A stretch of DNA of 64,000 bases from Nageia nagi. Lineage: Eukaryota; Pinophyta. Location of the stretch: positions 39,060,001 through 39,124,000 of the forward strand of contig JBITNC010000002.1 of the NCBI GenBank assembly GCA_050084985.1, given 5' to 3'. Shown in pieces: positions 48,961 to 61,028 of the stretch (position 1 is its first letter; each line of letters starts with the position of its first letter). The position numbers were made by a program, and so were the translations under genes. The notes under the pieces are model-generated. The model saw only the letters and a list, made by a program, of their open reading frames with translations. It made no database searches and was not told where the DNA came from.

Positions 48961-49880
48961 GGTGATGCTTGACACCTACGTGGTTGGTGATTAAACAACT
49001 TTCCTCTAAATTGTAGAATGTGGGATACATTCAAGTTTGTATGTTTTGAAAGGACATGCTACCATTCCATTGTATTCTCACTATTATTAGGAATTGTAAG
49101 TTTAGTCTCTTTAGCTTACTTCTCATATTGTTTTGTACATAGATATAACTTATATGTTTGTAATAAGAACAAAGTAATAAATTATTTCAAAATTTGTAAT
49201 AGGTTAGAATAATCTATTACTATGAATTTAGTTAAAAGGAGCTTCGATCATCTCAAATGGGTATCTAGTAATTCATATGTAATAGAATAAAACATTTATA
49301 ATTCATGTGATTGAAAGAAATTTAAGTGTTGATTTTAGCATTCTAAGCATCTAAGTTCCACTTGAGCTTTTGTTGGGAAGGATTGGACTTGATCCTACTA
49401 GTAGAAGTCTCTTATTTCTTGCTATTTTCATTTATGTCATATGTATTTCCATTTGAACACTTTTACTTATATTTAATGTATGTTTATTTCCAAGTATTTA
49501 TTTATTTCAAAGCAAATGTGTGGCATTCAAACCAAAACACATATCTAATTGCAATTAGCCTAGAACACCATCTTAGTTTCACAAATTTAAGTGGTGAATT
49601 GATTTCTTATCATACCTCTTGAATTTGATTATTTTGCTATCGATGATGACATATTAGAATACATGGAGGCACATTTAGATTTACTCAATTCAAATGATAA
49701 AGAAAATCAAATTATGTTTTAATTCAATATGGGTATTTTGGATAGAAGGTAAACTTTATTGAAGTCTTTTAGGTAAAACAAGTTGATGAACGAGACACTA
49801 ATGATCATTAGGCCCCTGATTTAGAAGATTAACCTTCATTACTACAAAATAAATAAGAGTCAACATTTTCTATTGAAGAG
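48961..49880. other. Unassigned DNA between element C remnants and element G pol
   Basis: AT-rich; ORFs at 49018-49212 and 49362-49622 show no known motif. I looked for a 3' LTR of element C and for gag/protease of element G here and found neither. Confidence 0.5.
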
Positions 49881-50760
49881 TTAATTAATGTTCACATTGG
49901 ACTAGTGACAAGAAAAGGTTGATAAAAATTGGGGTTTCTTTTCCAATTCCACAGTAAGAAAGGTACAAAAACAAGTTCATCAAATGTTATAAGAACTTTG
50001 TATGGTATTATTCTAATATGTTTGGTTTAGATATATCTTTTTGCATGTGTAGTCTACCACTAAAAGAAGGATCCAAACCTATAAAAAAAACCAAGAAAGA
50101 TACATTCTTTGAAAGCTCTATTAGTTAAGAATTAATTGAAGAATATTTGAATGCTAGTTTCATTAGGCTAATAGATCATTCAGAATGGATGGATAATATT
50201 ATTGTTGTTACTAAAACAAATGGAGAAATTAGGATTTATATTGCTTTTAAATATATTAATAATGCTTGTCCAAAGGATGATTTTTCATTTCTAAATATTG
50301 ATATGATTATAGATAGTATTTTTTCATGATACTTTGTCTTTTATGGATGGATTTTTGGGTTAGAATAAGATTTTAATCAATTTGGTCAATCAACATAAAA
50401 TAATTTTAACTACACCATGGGGTAATTATTTGTTAGAAAGCTATACCTTTTGGATTGAAAAATACAAGTGCAACTTATCAGCATGCAATGGTCACTATGT
50501 TTCATGAGCACATTCATAAATATATAGAGGTTTATGTTGATGAAATCTTGGTAAAATCAAAATAGTAAAGTGATCATTTGCAACTTATTGAAGAGGTATT
50601 TGGAATTCTCAAGAAATTAAAGCTTAGAATTAAACATAAAAAGTGTGCTTTTGGTGTTACTTCAAGAAAATCGATAGGATTCATGGTTTCCACAATAGGT
50701 ATTTAAGTGGATCCTAAAAAGGTTTCCAAAAGATAAATAGTTACCTTTCACTCATTTATT
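49881..50760 (+). pseudogene. Element G reverse transcriptase remnant (Tat-lineage Ty3/Gypsy)
   Basis: The linker LPLKEGSKPIKK is followed by RT text: FIRLIDHSEWMDNI, VTKTNGEIRIYI, NACPKDDFSFLNIDMIIDS (ORF 50147-50329), then frame changes through a GLNQI-like region to LENTSATYQHAM-like text near 50460. The catalytic box at 50533-50544 reads YVDE, the last Asp changed to Glu. KKCAFGVTS at about 50640 is normal. The domain is close to that of element B. Several stops. Confidence 0.8.
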
Positions 50761-51400
50761 GAAAAAGGATTTTAAATTTGTTTGGGATGGGAAATATTAG
50801 AAAGCATTTGAAGACATAAAATAGTATTTGCTTAACCCACTCATCCTAGTACCTATGGATTTTAGCAAAGAGTTATATTGTTAAATTTCAACTACAATGG
50901 TTTTCTTGGTGGTAATGTTATGTCAGTAGGATGATAAAAAGAAGGAATGAGCAATCTACTATCATAGCAAGACTCTCATAGACTATGAAATAAGGCACAC
51001 TCTAAAGGAAAAACTTTGCTTTTGTATGGTTTTTGCAACTTAAAAATTAAGACACTATATATGATACTACACTACATATGTTGTTAGCCTAGTTAATCCA
51101 TGGAGATATCTCATAGGAAAGAAAAATTTATCATGAAGAGTAACAAAATGGTTGATATTATTATAAGAATTTGGCATCAATATAGTGAAGTAAAAGTTCA
51201 TAAAAGGCCAAGCAATAGTAGATATGATAGAATAGTTCCCTCATAATGATATGACTATCATACACAAAGAGTTTCCAAATGATTATGACTAGTACACATC
51301 TTCTTTCAAGCATATATGCCATGGAAGAGCACATCTATGTTATTATGGTGATTATTGGGAAATTTTAGATGAGTTTATGCATTACCTAGAAGATGATCCT
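50761..51400 (+). pseudogene. Element G first RNase H remnant
   Basis: KKDFKFVWD, then AIYYHSKTLIDYE near 50950 and KLRHYI-YYTTYVVS near 51045, the usual end of the Gypsy RNase H and tether. Stops at several places. It would connect RT to the second RNase H that follows. Confidence 0.65.
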
Positions 51401-51800
51401 AAGGCCTAGACATTGTATTTTGATGGATCAAAGTATATGCATGGATTAGGGGTAGGTATTATATTGGTTTCATCTTCTAATGATGTCATTCCCATGGTAT
51501 ATAAGATTGTATTTGAGTTAAATAATAACATGGTAGAATATGAAGTATTAATATTGGGTCTAAGAGTGGTTGTGCTACTAAAACTCATATAATTAAAGAT
51601 ATATCATGATTCAAAGCTTATGGTTAACCAAGTTGAGGATGTCCACAATAGAAAGGATTAGAAATTAATCATATATAATATGGTAGTATATAATATTTTA
51701 TCTTATTTTAATAAGTAAAAAATTGAAAGCATTCTAAGAACAATCAAGAGGTATGTAGATACAATGGCAAGTATTGCTTCTTTGATGCCTATCAATATAG
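51401..51800 (+). pseudogene. Element G second (archaeal-type) RNase H remnant
   Basis: LYFDGSKYMHGLGVGIIL at about 51416 holds the first Asp. NNNMVEYEVLILGLR (about 51520) holds the Glu, and YHDSKLMVNQVE the second Asp. A second RNase H between RT-RNase H and integrase is the hallmark of the Tat lineage. Confidence 0.75.
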
Positions 51801-52019
51801 AGGATGAAGAAATAATTATTTAAATAAAAATAATAATCAACCATCCTATTCCTTTGAAGAAAAATAAATGGAGGTGTATTTCCTTAATCAAGAAGGAACT
51901 TCTCTATTATGGTATGCGAATGTTTATAATTATATCAAATATCAAACCATTCTAGAACATTTTGATATAAATGAGAAAATTAGGTTAAAAATATCAACTC
52001 TTAACTATGTTATTATTAG

Positions 52020-52840
52020 TGAAATATTATGAAGATGATCATTTTATGGGGCTCTATTGAGATGTATCATACATCATGAATTAGAAACAAAACTCCAAAA
52101 AAGGTACATGAAGATATATGTAGGGGGAATTTCTTTGCAAAGGCTTTATATATAAAGCTCTTGCACATAGGATATTATTGGCCAACAATGGAAGAAGAAT
52201 GCAAGGATCATTTGAAAAATTATCTTCAATGCTAAAAACATTCCAATCGAGAAAAACAACCAACATAAGAGCTCAATTCAGTTATTTCACCATGGTCATT
52301 TGCAATTTGGGGTATAGACATAATTGGATTGATCAATCCGCACTCAAGATATGGATACAAATTCATTATCATAACTATAAATTATACAACCAAATGGTAG
52401 AAACATCTCCTAGGAATTCATTCACACAAGAAAATATCATAAAATTCTTGATCAAGAATATCATCACAAGATTTGGTGTGCCATAGCAATTGATTATGGG
52501 TAATGGGCCAAACCTTAAGGGTAAAGATATGAAAGCATTTTGTAAAAAGTTCCATATAAATAAAAATATTTATCCAATTTACTATCCAAAAGGAAATGGA
52601 AAAGCTGAAGCATCAAATAAAATAATCAAAATTATCTTATCAAAGAATTCAAATAGGTACAAGAGAAATTGGCATGAGCAATTACCTTATGCACTTTGGA
52701 CATATCAAACAAGTGTAAGAACTTGTTGGTTAGAGTTAGAGTCAGAATTAAAGGCCCAAAATCAAATTGTAGAAGGTGGATGGTACTCTAAACATGAACA
52801 TACCAAAATCAATCATGGAATAGACTAAAAAATATGATAA
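52020..52840 (+). pseudogene. Element G integrase remnant
   Basis: A decayed zinc finger (HHELETKLQ, near 52075; GYYWP-like text near 52160) precedes the core in ORFs 52178-52486 and 52490-52828: ITRFGVP, MGNGPNLKGK with Asn for the second catalytic Asp, YYPKGNGKAEASNK with the catalytic Glu, and the WHEQLPYALWTYQTS tail. Stop at 52484. It would insert cDNA into the genome; this copy cannot. Confidence 0.8.
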
Positions 52841-54183
52841 TTATTATTTGGTAAGAAAATTTCTAAACTCATGACCAAACATAGATTATTTAGAAATACC
52901 CCATCAAAGGTGAGGTAGAAGTCACTATCATATCTGATAACTATATGTTATTCAAATTTAATTACAGAGAGGATATTTAAAAACTTTTGTATAGGAAGCC
53001 TTGCTTCTTTAGCATGCATAGAAGTTTCTTGGACCCATGAAACTATGGAATCAATCTATACAAAGATCAAAACATTTGAGAATTGGTATGGGTAAATTTA
53101 ACTAGGATACCATATGAATTATGGTCCCTATAGGTAATTAGAGACACAACAAAAGTGATTAGGAAATTATTTCAATGGATATATTCATAGAACTTGTTCC
53201 AATCTAATATGAGCTTGATGATATGTTATGGAATACCTAAGAAAATCGCTTCCCAAATCAATAAAGTTGAAATAAAAATTAGGATAATGGAATGATACCA
53301 TCACCCATGAGATTGCTAGAGTAAGTTGTAATCTTTATGATAATGGATGCCATAATATGAAGAACTTACCTAAGAATGTGAAGGATAAAATAGGAAAAAA
53401 AATTTGTTTGGAGACTTTAATCTCAAACTAACAATGTACGAGTGAAATAATAAAGGAAGATGGCTAGAAGAAAATAAATAGGAAAAAGAATGTTAGAAAT
53501 GAAATAAAATATTATTAGTGTTCATAGTAGATCGAAAGTTACCCAAGGGCTTGAGAAAAGAGTACATTGAAAACTACAATGCTAAAAGTACCTATATAAA
53601 GAGAAAATAAAAATAAATACAAAGAGTGCAAAATATGTTGCATGAAGCTAAAGGGTCATCCTTAAGAAGAAGCCTCTCCCAACCTCATAAATTAGTATCT
53701 CCTATCATTATATGTTGATGAATCATTACTAAATACATCATTCATGTATCTCTACCTATCATTGATTTGGATTTCTAAAGATCTTTGAGTACATTATCTA
53801 GTGACCTTATTGATACCTAAATGATCTAATGCCTCTTATTTTTACAAAGATTTGTATCCCACCTTGATCTATCAGAGCTAGTAAATTAGTATATGATAAA
53901 TCAATATTGTGAAGGATGGGAGGTACTTAGATGAGAGTTGCTATGCCAATGAAATTGGTTTGCTTCTTCAATGTAAAGTTTGAAGTAAGATCCGTGGATA
54001 GAGAGAATGATTCACCCCTAAAGAGGAAAGAAAATTTCTCTTGAATCTCATAGTATATTAGAAAATGATAAATAAAGTGATGTAAATTTTGTACTTTTTC
54101 TAGGGAGAAAAAATTACATAATATACATTCATCTCTTGGTATATGATAATTTATCTCAATACGGAGTTAGTGGGAGAACACTT
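52841..54183. other. Unassigned DNA between element G and element B
   Basis: Probably the end of G plus older repeat DNA. No coding or LTR signal that I can support. The five bases before the B LTR are ACTTT. Confidence 0.45.
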
Positions 54184-55035
54184 TGTAGACACCTAAAAAT
54201 GTCCCCTTCTTAACTAGTAAACATTAAAATAATCATAACTCTTTGCAACAATATAAAATAGGTCTAAAAAAAACCTATTATTGGATAGCCCCCATCAAGT
54301 ACATGCGAAATAGGTGGTCACATGACTCTTTTTAGGTAAAATTGGCTATTAGGCAGTCAGTTAATATTGTCACAAAGTTAAAAACCCAGTCGCTAGCGAC
54401 CCAATACAGTCATCAACATTTGGAGGCGATCATCGACGTTCGTATGGTAAATGCTAGCGACTCTGCAATAACCGAACAAGAAACCAAAATGGTGAGGGAA
54501 AGTTGAAATGATTCATCTTTCCAAGATGATGTGGATAGAGGGGGCCAGTTATGACCTACGGTGGTTGTTCACTTCCTCTTACCAACCTTTTGAATATCCC
54601 ATCCAAAATCTATAAATACAAGTTAATACAAAGCAAATGAGAGAGAATCTTGACCCATTTTTAAAGTAGGGTAATGCTGCCAAAATCTTGTAAGCTCATA
54701 CATTTTATTATTTTATGCTAGTTTCAATTTAATTCATATCATACATAGATGCTTTGATGTTATTGTCTTTTGCATGTGTGTAGGATTTACAAGTTGTTCA
54801 TATCAAGGAAAGAAGCAAGAAAATCAAAAATAATGGAGATCTAATACTCTTGTTTTGGCAAATGGCATTTGTAAAAGTCCCTTCTAAGGGCAAATTGTAG
54901 TTTGAACTAAAAATCAATATCATTTTATAATTACAACATGTTTATCTATTTTATGTATTTTGAGGTTCAGTGAAGATTTAAGAATAATTCATATTTTGTG
55001 TTATTCTACATTCTAGCTTTATTTTCACTGCAACA
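54184..55035 (+). repeat. 5' LTR of element B
   Basis: 852 bp, starts TGTAGACACCTAAAAATG and ends TGCAACA three bases before the PBS. TATA box TATAAATA at 54611-54618. It shares the first bases, AAAATAATCATAACTCTTT and GGTCACATGACTC-like text with the LTR of element A but is otherwise diverged. A cluster of CGCTAGCGAC / GATCATCGACG motifs lies at 54390-54470. Confidence 0.88.
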
Positions 55036-55038
55036 TTT

Positions 55039-55055
55039 TGGTGCTAGAAGGAGGG
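55039..55055 (+). other. Primer-binding site of element B
   Basis: TGGTGCTAGAAGGAGGG, identical to that of element A; 3-nt spacer after the LTR. Confidence 0.75.
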
Positions 55056-55185
55056 CCCTTCTGTTATTGATAGGGGTTTTTTTGTTTTAAAATGATTTTA
55101 CTTTTCTATTATCTAGTTATTTGAATTTCTCCATGTACTAACTTCAAATTTTGTATTCTGTGCATTTTAGGAAATCTATTGCAGA

Positions 55186-55335
55186 AATGCCAACAACTGG
55201 TATCGGACGTTGGCGACTCAGATGGAATGCCAACATTTTATAAAGTAATCCAGACTAAATGCCAACAACTAGAATCGGATGCTGGTGACTCAGAACAAAT
55301 TCCAACAACCTCTATCTAAACATCGGTGACTCATA
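55186..55335 (+). repeat. Threefold direct repeat at the start of the element B leader
   Basis: Copies of ATGCCAACAACT-G-ATCGGA--TTGG-GACTCAGA at about 55188-55228, 55259-55298 and 55300-55333, the last more diverged. Confidence 0.75.
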
Positions 55336-56870
55336 CCCAGGTCGTTTTGTCTCTTTTGGTTATTCCTAAAAAATTAAAATAAGATGCATAATGTATTGTT
55401 AAAATGGAAGAATGCTTTTCAATGTGATTCCTTTGCCTAGAATGCATGTAAGAATGGGTAGAAAAGGTTAAATGCATTTTTTTAATTTATTTTATGTTAT
55501 GTAAAATGTTGTGTATTTACTCTCATGTTTGGGTGAAGGGTACGTACACATTAATACTTTTTATCTTGACTACTTATGCTCTCCCTTTGCACTTCGTGTG
55601 ATCTAAGGTGACCAAAATAGATTGGATAAGAAGGAGTAATTAATTTTTCTTTTCTTTCACATTCACATTATCATTAATTTGGCTAATTTACCCACACATA
55701 ATGACCTCTTACTAGTAAGAGGAGGTAATTTACTACACATAATACTTTCACAATTGGAAGGGGTAAATGAATCACATTTAATTTGGAATGAACTTAAAGG
55801 AAATAAATTGGGTTTTTGGTAGTGTAAATCATATTAAAAGGTTAATAAATTGGAGGGATTCAGATACACTAAGTACTTTCACTTAACAAATTATGCTCTC
55901 AGTTTTGCACTTCAAGCGATCCTAAGTGATCAGAAATAAGTTAAGTGAAAGAGGTAAAATTTATTCACATTTTATTTGGAAACATACTTCACATTAACAC
56001 TCTTAAAGAGGTCTACCCTTACCACTCCATTGGAGGTCGAAGGGAGGTGACCCTTGGAGGAGTAATTGAACCTAACTTAATTAATTTATCCACACTTAAT
56101 GGCTTTTTACTAAGTCTACTCTTACCACTCCATTGGAGGTCAAAGAGATATGTGACTAGTAAGAAGAGGGAATTTATCACATATAAAACTTCCACATCTA
56201 GAAGGAGTTAGTGAACATCATTAAGAGGTTGGATAATGAATTGCATTATAATTAAAAAGAACAACAGGGTCTATTAAGGTCAAGATTCATTTAAAATAAA
56301 CTTTAATTGCATCATATTAAGATAAGATAAATAAATGGACATGAATGTTTGGGAGGGTAGTATGCATAAATGTACTTTACTTATTTAAATGCATTTCATA
56401 AAACCTTAAAGGAATAATTGAACATTAACAAGTTGGATGTCACTATCAACTGTTAATTCTTACTTCTTTATAACCACCGACATAACACACTTGAAGCCAT
56501 AGAGCCAATTACACTTGGAGGTGATGACCAAGGTAACTTTCATTTAGGTAGGAGTCAAAAAAGGAGACTCATCTAGAACCAAGCTAAAAGCCATAGAAAC
56601 TTGCAAACATTAGAATTACCCAACCTACCTTATTTGACACTTGACTAGTCAAAACAAACTAGGAAAATTAAAAAGATTAAAATAAACAACCCATATCGTT
56701 CATTTAATTCAGACATTAAAAAAATGTGAAAAAGTTAAAGAAGATAATCACATCATTAAAAGTAGATTTGCATATAGGCTATTTGTGCATTAAATTATTT
56801 TCTCGAAAATATAATATAAAAGATAAAAATAGAGTTTCTTTTTTATGATTCTTGTTTATGATATCTAAAA
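55336..56870 (+). promoter_or_regulatory. Conserved noncoding leader of element B
   Basis: Colinear with 25390-26890 of element A in reverse. Repeats of CTTACCACTCCATTGGAGGTC occur at about 56020 and 56123, GATC(C/-)TAAGTGATCAGAAAT near 55920 and a TTACTAGTAAGAGGA block at 55710. Match to A stops at the gag start codon. Confidence 0.7.
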
Positions 56871-59567
56871 ATGGTTCAAACTAGAAGTATGACTGCTAAG
56901 AAAATGTGAGAACACCCAGTTGAAATACAGGAAATAGATTCAAACAATATGGATTTGATAGAGTATTCAGTTAGGAGGCCACCTCCTTTAGATGAATCAG
57001 ATTCACAGGTAGTTCATTATGAAAGTAAAGATTTGGATTGGGGTTATGATCAATCTAGATTGCAAAGACAAATTATAGAAGATATTACGACTAAGACTAG
57101 AATGCAAGTGTTAGATGAAGAGTTAATTGAAATACGTCATCGCCTAGCTAATTATAGGAATATTCCTAAGACATCTTTTAGTTTACCGGGAGATATTGAA
57201 AAACTAAATCGTAGATGTAATAACTTAGAAATAGATGAGGATAAATCTCAAGCTGAAACCATAGTGGTACCAGAGATTGAGTCGTATAAAGTTAAATATG
57301 ATAGAGTCATTCATCTATTATCTGATGGTCAAAAGGTTAGTTCTTTAATCCAAAAAGAGGGATCTTCTTTTTCTCATAAATCTCTCAAATTAGGAAAAAA
57401 TGAAATATCAATACCTATGAGTAATTTATCCCAAAGAGCTCCTTCAATAAAGCAAATAGATAAATCTTATTCTTCAAAGGGAGGATTACATAGAAGGACA
57501 TCTAAGTACAAAATAGAAGAGATACCTTCTTATGAAGAACTAGAAGAGCGATGATTACGTAAAATAAAAGATGGTCAAAAATTCATGGAAACACATGCTA
57601 GTGATATTAAAAAGGCTGTAGAGATGCAATATCTTCTAAAGGAAGTTGAAAAATTCATTAAAATTCAAGAACAAGAGGATAAATTAAGAGAAATGGAAGA
57701 TAAACTTCTTAGAGATAAAAGGAAATTCATAGAACAAGAACAAGCAAACAAAGAAAGAAATGAGTTTCTGGAATAAGAAAAGAAAAGACTTCATAAAGAA
57801 CATGAGATTCAACTTCGTTTACAAGAATTAAAACTTAAAGAATTAGAGAATGAAAAAATAAAAAGGGAACAATATCTACGTATGGAGAAAGAAAAACAAA
57901 GACAGTGGGATGAATATCAAAAAATAAAGAATTTGAAACCGAAAACTCCTGAACGAAGTCAAATACAAAGAGATCGAGATCCTTACTTAGACAAACAAGA
58001 AGCAATGGATAGAGAGACAACCATTTTATTACAAAAGGAAATGGATAAGGAATTAGAACTGCAAAAATTATATGATAAACAAAAGCAAGATTCTATTAAA
58101 AGTTGGGTGGAACAAACTCAAAATCAAACAAGACAACCTAATTACAAAGGAAAAGATCTACATGGAAAAGGGATATCCCAAAGACCTCCTAGAATCCCTA
58201 TTCCGCGATGACATTCACCTCTTAAAATATTGCCTCCACCACCATCAGAGTTTCCTTTTGACTATGAGTCTTACACTTCAAGATCAATTTCAGAAAAAGA
58301 TCCAAATACTCGAAGACATCATAGATGCATTCAAGGTCATAGAACTGATAAAGAATTAGAAGACTTTATGAAGAACTTTATAAATCAAGAAATAAATGTT
58401 CAAGGACTTCAAAAGTTAAATTACAAGAATATTTGCAATGAACCTATTCATCCAAGTGTTCCAAAAAAGAAACTACCGTATAGGTTTGAATTTCCTAAGA
58501 TAGAATCATTTAAAGGAAGAGAATACCCCAAAGAACATTTGAGAAAATTTACATTTTCTAGTTATCAGATAGCCAATGATGACTCATTAATGTTACAGAT
58601 ATTTCCTATGATACTCGCAGGCCAAGCTTTAGATTGGTATAATAGTTTACCCATGCATAGTTTATATACATTCAAACAATTGGCTAATCAATCTCTTGAA
58701 CATTTTAGAATCAATATTAAAGAAAGATCTTCAATTACTGATCTTACAAGATTACAACAATTTCCTGATGAAACCATACAAGATTACATCTCAAGATGGC
58801 GAGCTATACTCACTAGTATGCCTTATACAATACCACAGGAGGAATTGGTTAAGTTATTTAGTCAAAGTTGTCTAAGACCAATAGCTAGTGTTCTCTAAAT
58901 TCAACAACATAAAACTTTCGAAGAAGCTATGACTCAGGCAGTAGTTATAGAAAGAGTTAAAATTCAAGATGGAGAACTAAAGCTCAAGAAAAAGGAATAC
59001 AAAAAGGGTAATCAACATGAAAATAGTACTAAACAACCACAAAATAATTAAATAGCTATGACAGAGGATTCTGGTCAAGCTTCAAAAATCGAAGAAAATG
59101 TTGAACCTAAACCTAAAAGAAATTTTACCCCATTATCAGAACCATTAGCCGAAATACTTAAAAAATTATGTGATAATGGTATGATTAGATTACCTGATAT
59201 AAAACCTAAAAATCCTAATGCTAAGAGAAGCAAATGGTATAAGGAGAATGAATTTTGTGCTTATCATAGGCAAAAGGAACATAATACAAATAGATGTCAA
59301 ACTTTACAACATAAAATTCAAGACTTGATAGATAGTTGGAAAATAGATGTGGATAATCCTATTGTGCCTTCGAATCAAAATTTAGGTATATATCAAAACC
59401 CTTTACCTTCACATCAGGCTAATAATGTGGTGACCATCCCAAACCAAATGAACTACACATGGAATAATAAGGATACACCATTTATAGGGACTATAGATGA
59501 TTCAATACATATGATTGGTATAGCCACAAGAGCACAACAATATCATAATAAAAAGGATAATCCATGA
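56871..59567 (+). pseudogene. gag: Element B gag (single frame with stops)
   Basis: Chosen start ATG 56871 (MVQTRSM), in frame with all downstream pieces and placed where the A/B leader match ends; the first stop comes at 56907. An N-terminal acidic part (56949-57554), a long charged coiled coil (57585-58211), the capsid core at 58380-58895 (NEPIHPSVPKKKLPYRFE, AGQALDWYNSLP, EELVKLFSQSCLRPIASV) and a zinc knuckle at about 59246-59300 (CAYHRQKEHNTNRC). Stops at 56907, 57552, 57774, 58209, 58896, 59049 and 59565. The protein would form the particle in the cytoplasm. TGA stops in CGA context and TAA in CAA context point to C-to-T decay. Confidence 0.88.
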
Positions 59568-60800
59568 AAGAATCAATCGATATCAAACCCAATTAATATA
59601 CAACCAATATCTCCTCCTCAACAACCTAAAGTTTTGGTAAAAGGTGCTCTTCAACAACAATTAAAAATGTCTCTAGTTAAGATGACTTTATTGGAATTAT
59701 TACAATAGTCTGAGAGTTATAGGGAGGCTATGAATCAAATTCTACAAGAAATTCAAGTGGATATTAGTAACCCTGATAATTTTATTTCAATAGTGGAAAG
59801 ATTGAGGATATCTTAACAACCTAGCATCACCTTCTACAAACAAGAAAAATTAAATAACGATGGACCAGGCAGACTTGATCCACCTTTACATATAATAGGT
59901 AAAGTAGATGGAAAATTAATTAAAAGAATTCTGATAGATGAAGGATCGGCTATAAATATAATTTTAGATGCTACAAACAAAAATTTAAATTTATCATATT
60001 CACTTATTTTAGCTCCTTCTTTACAAATTAGGGCATTTAATGATGCAGTGTGTTCAACTTTGGGATCAATAGTGCTATCGATTACAGTAGGGGCTAAAAC
60101 CATTCAAACTTTATTACATATAATTGAAGGAAATATTATACAATACAATGTGCTTCTAGGACATCCATGGATTAGAGAAATGCAATGTGTTCCATCAACC
60201 TATCATGGATGTTTAAAATACATTTACAAAGATAAAGTTCATTGTGTGTTTAAAGATCCAGATCCTTATTCACATTGTAATTTAATTTTTTATCCAAATA
60301 AAGTGACCTTACCATCTCCTAATTTATCAACCATATTAATGAATAAAAGTACAAATCAATCTGAAGTCATAAAAGGAAAAGGTGATATAGTTATACAAGA
60401 TAAATATACTTGGAAAAAATTTGCTAAAGCTTTAGACGAAAAATATGGAGCTTCTTCATCAAAACAAGTAAACACCACATCTAATAATGACTCCTCCCAT
60501 GTATATCTAGTAAAAGTTAAATTAAGGGATTTAGGGATGGGAGAATATGATGTAGATGATGTGGTATTTAATATACCTTCATCGTAAGAAGTGGGTAAAT
60601 TATCTGAATCACCTAGTGTAATTGGACAAAAAGTGCCTTTAGGAGAGGTACCTAATCAGACAATATTCATCTACATGGGGATAGTAGATCCTGTGTCAAC
60701 AATACCCAATCAAACATATGAAGGAAATTTCAATAATGATATGAAATATTTATAGCCATGTTCAAGAGCATTTGTCTTAAATTATTTTAACAAATCTAAT
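59568..60800 (+). pseudogene. PR: Element B protease region
   Basis: Same frame as gag. Spacer with Gln-rich text, stops at 59706 and 59814, then retropepsin: GPGRLDPPLHI near 59860, active site LIDEGSAINI at about 59931, and LLGHPWIREM near 60150. The DEGS active site matches element A. The part after 60300 is a linker (VYLVKVKLRDLG) with stops at 60585 and 60753. Confidence 0.85.
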
Positions 60801-61020
60801 TGGCAAGGATGAGGATTGGGTCGATATGAACAAGGTCCACGAGAGATAATTGAATTACAATATCAATATCCCACTGATAAAAGTGGACTAGGTTATCAAA
60901 ATGAATATAAAAATCTTGCTAAATTAGAAAATTTAGGAGAAGAGAATTTGGATTATAATGAAGAAATTTTAGAGAAAGAATCCGTAGTACAAGAAATTAT
61001 TGATATAAGAGAAGAATAAT
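60798..61020 (+). pseudogene. Element B G-patch-like segment
   Basis: NWQG-stop-GLGRYEQGPREIIEL: the GxGLGxxxQG pattern of G-patch motifs, known after the protease in some plant Gypsy polyproteins. The stop at 60810 falls inside the motif. Probably an RNA-binding accessory; a short acidic linker follows to the stop at 61017. Confidence 0.6.
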
Positions 61021-61028
61021 TAAGTGAA

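Noticed and set aside
48961-49880. Search for the 3' LTR of element C or gag of element G
   Set aside because: No stretch matches 4573-5169 and no zinc knuckle or capsid motif was found.
57835-58020. Minus-strand ORF overlapping element B gag, and similar antisense ORFs at 59834-60103 and 61956-62192
   Set aside because: Shadows of the gag-pol reading on the other strand.
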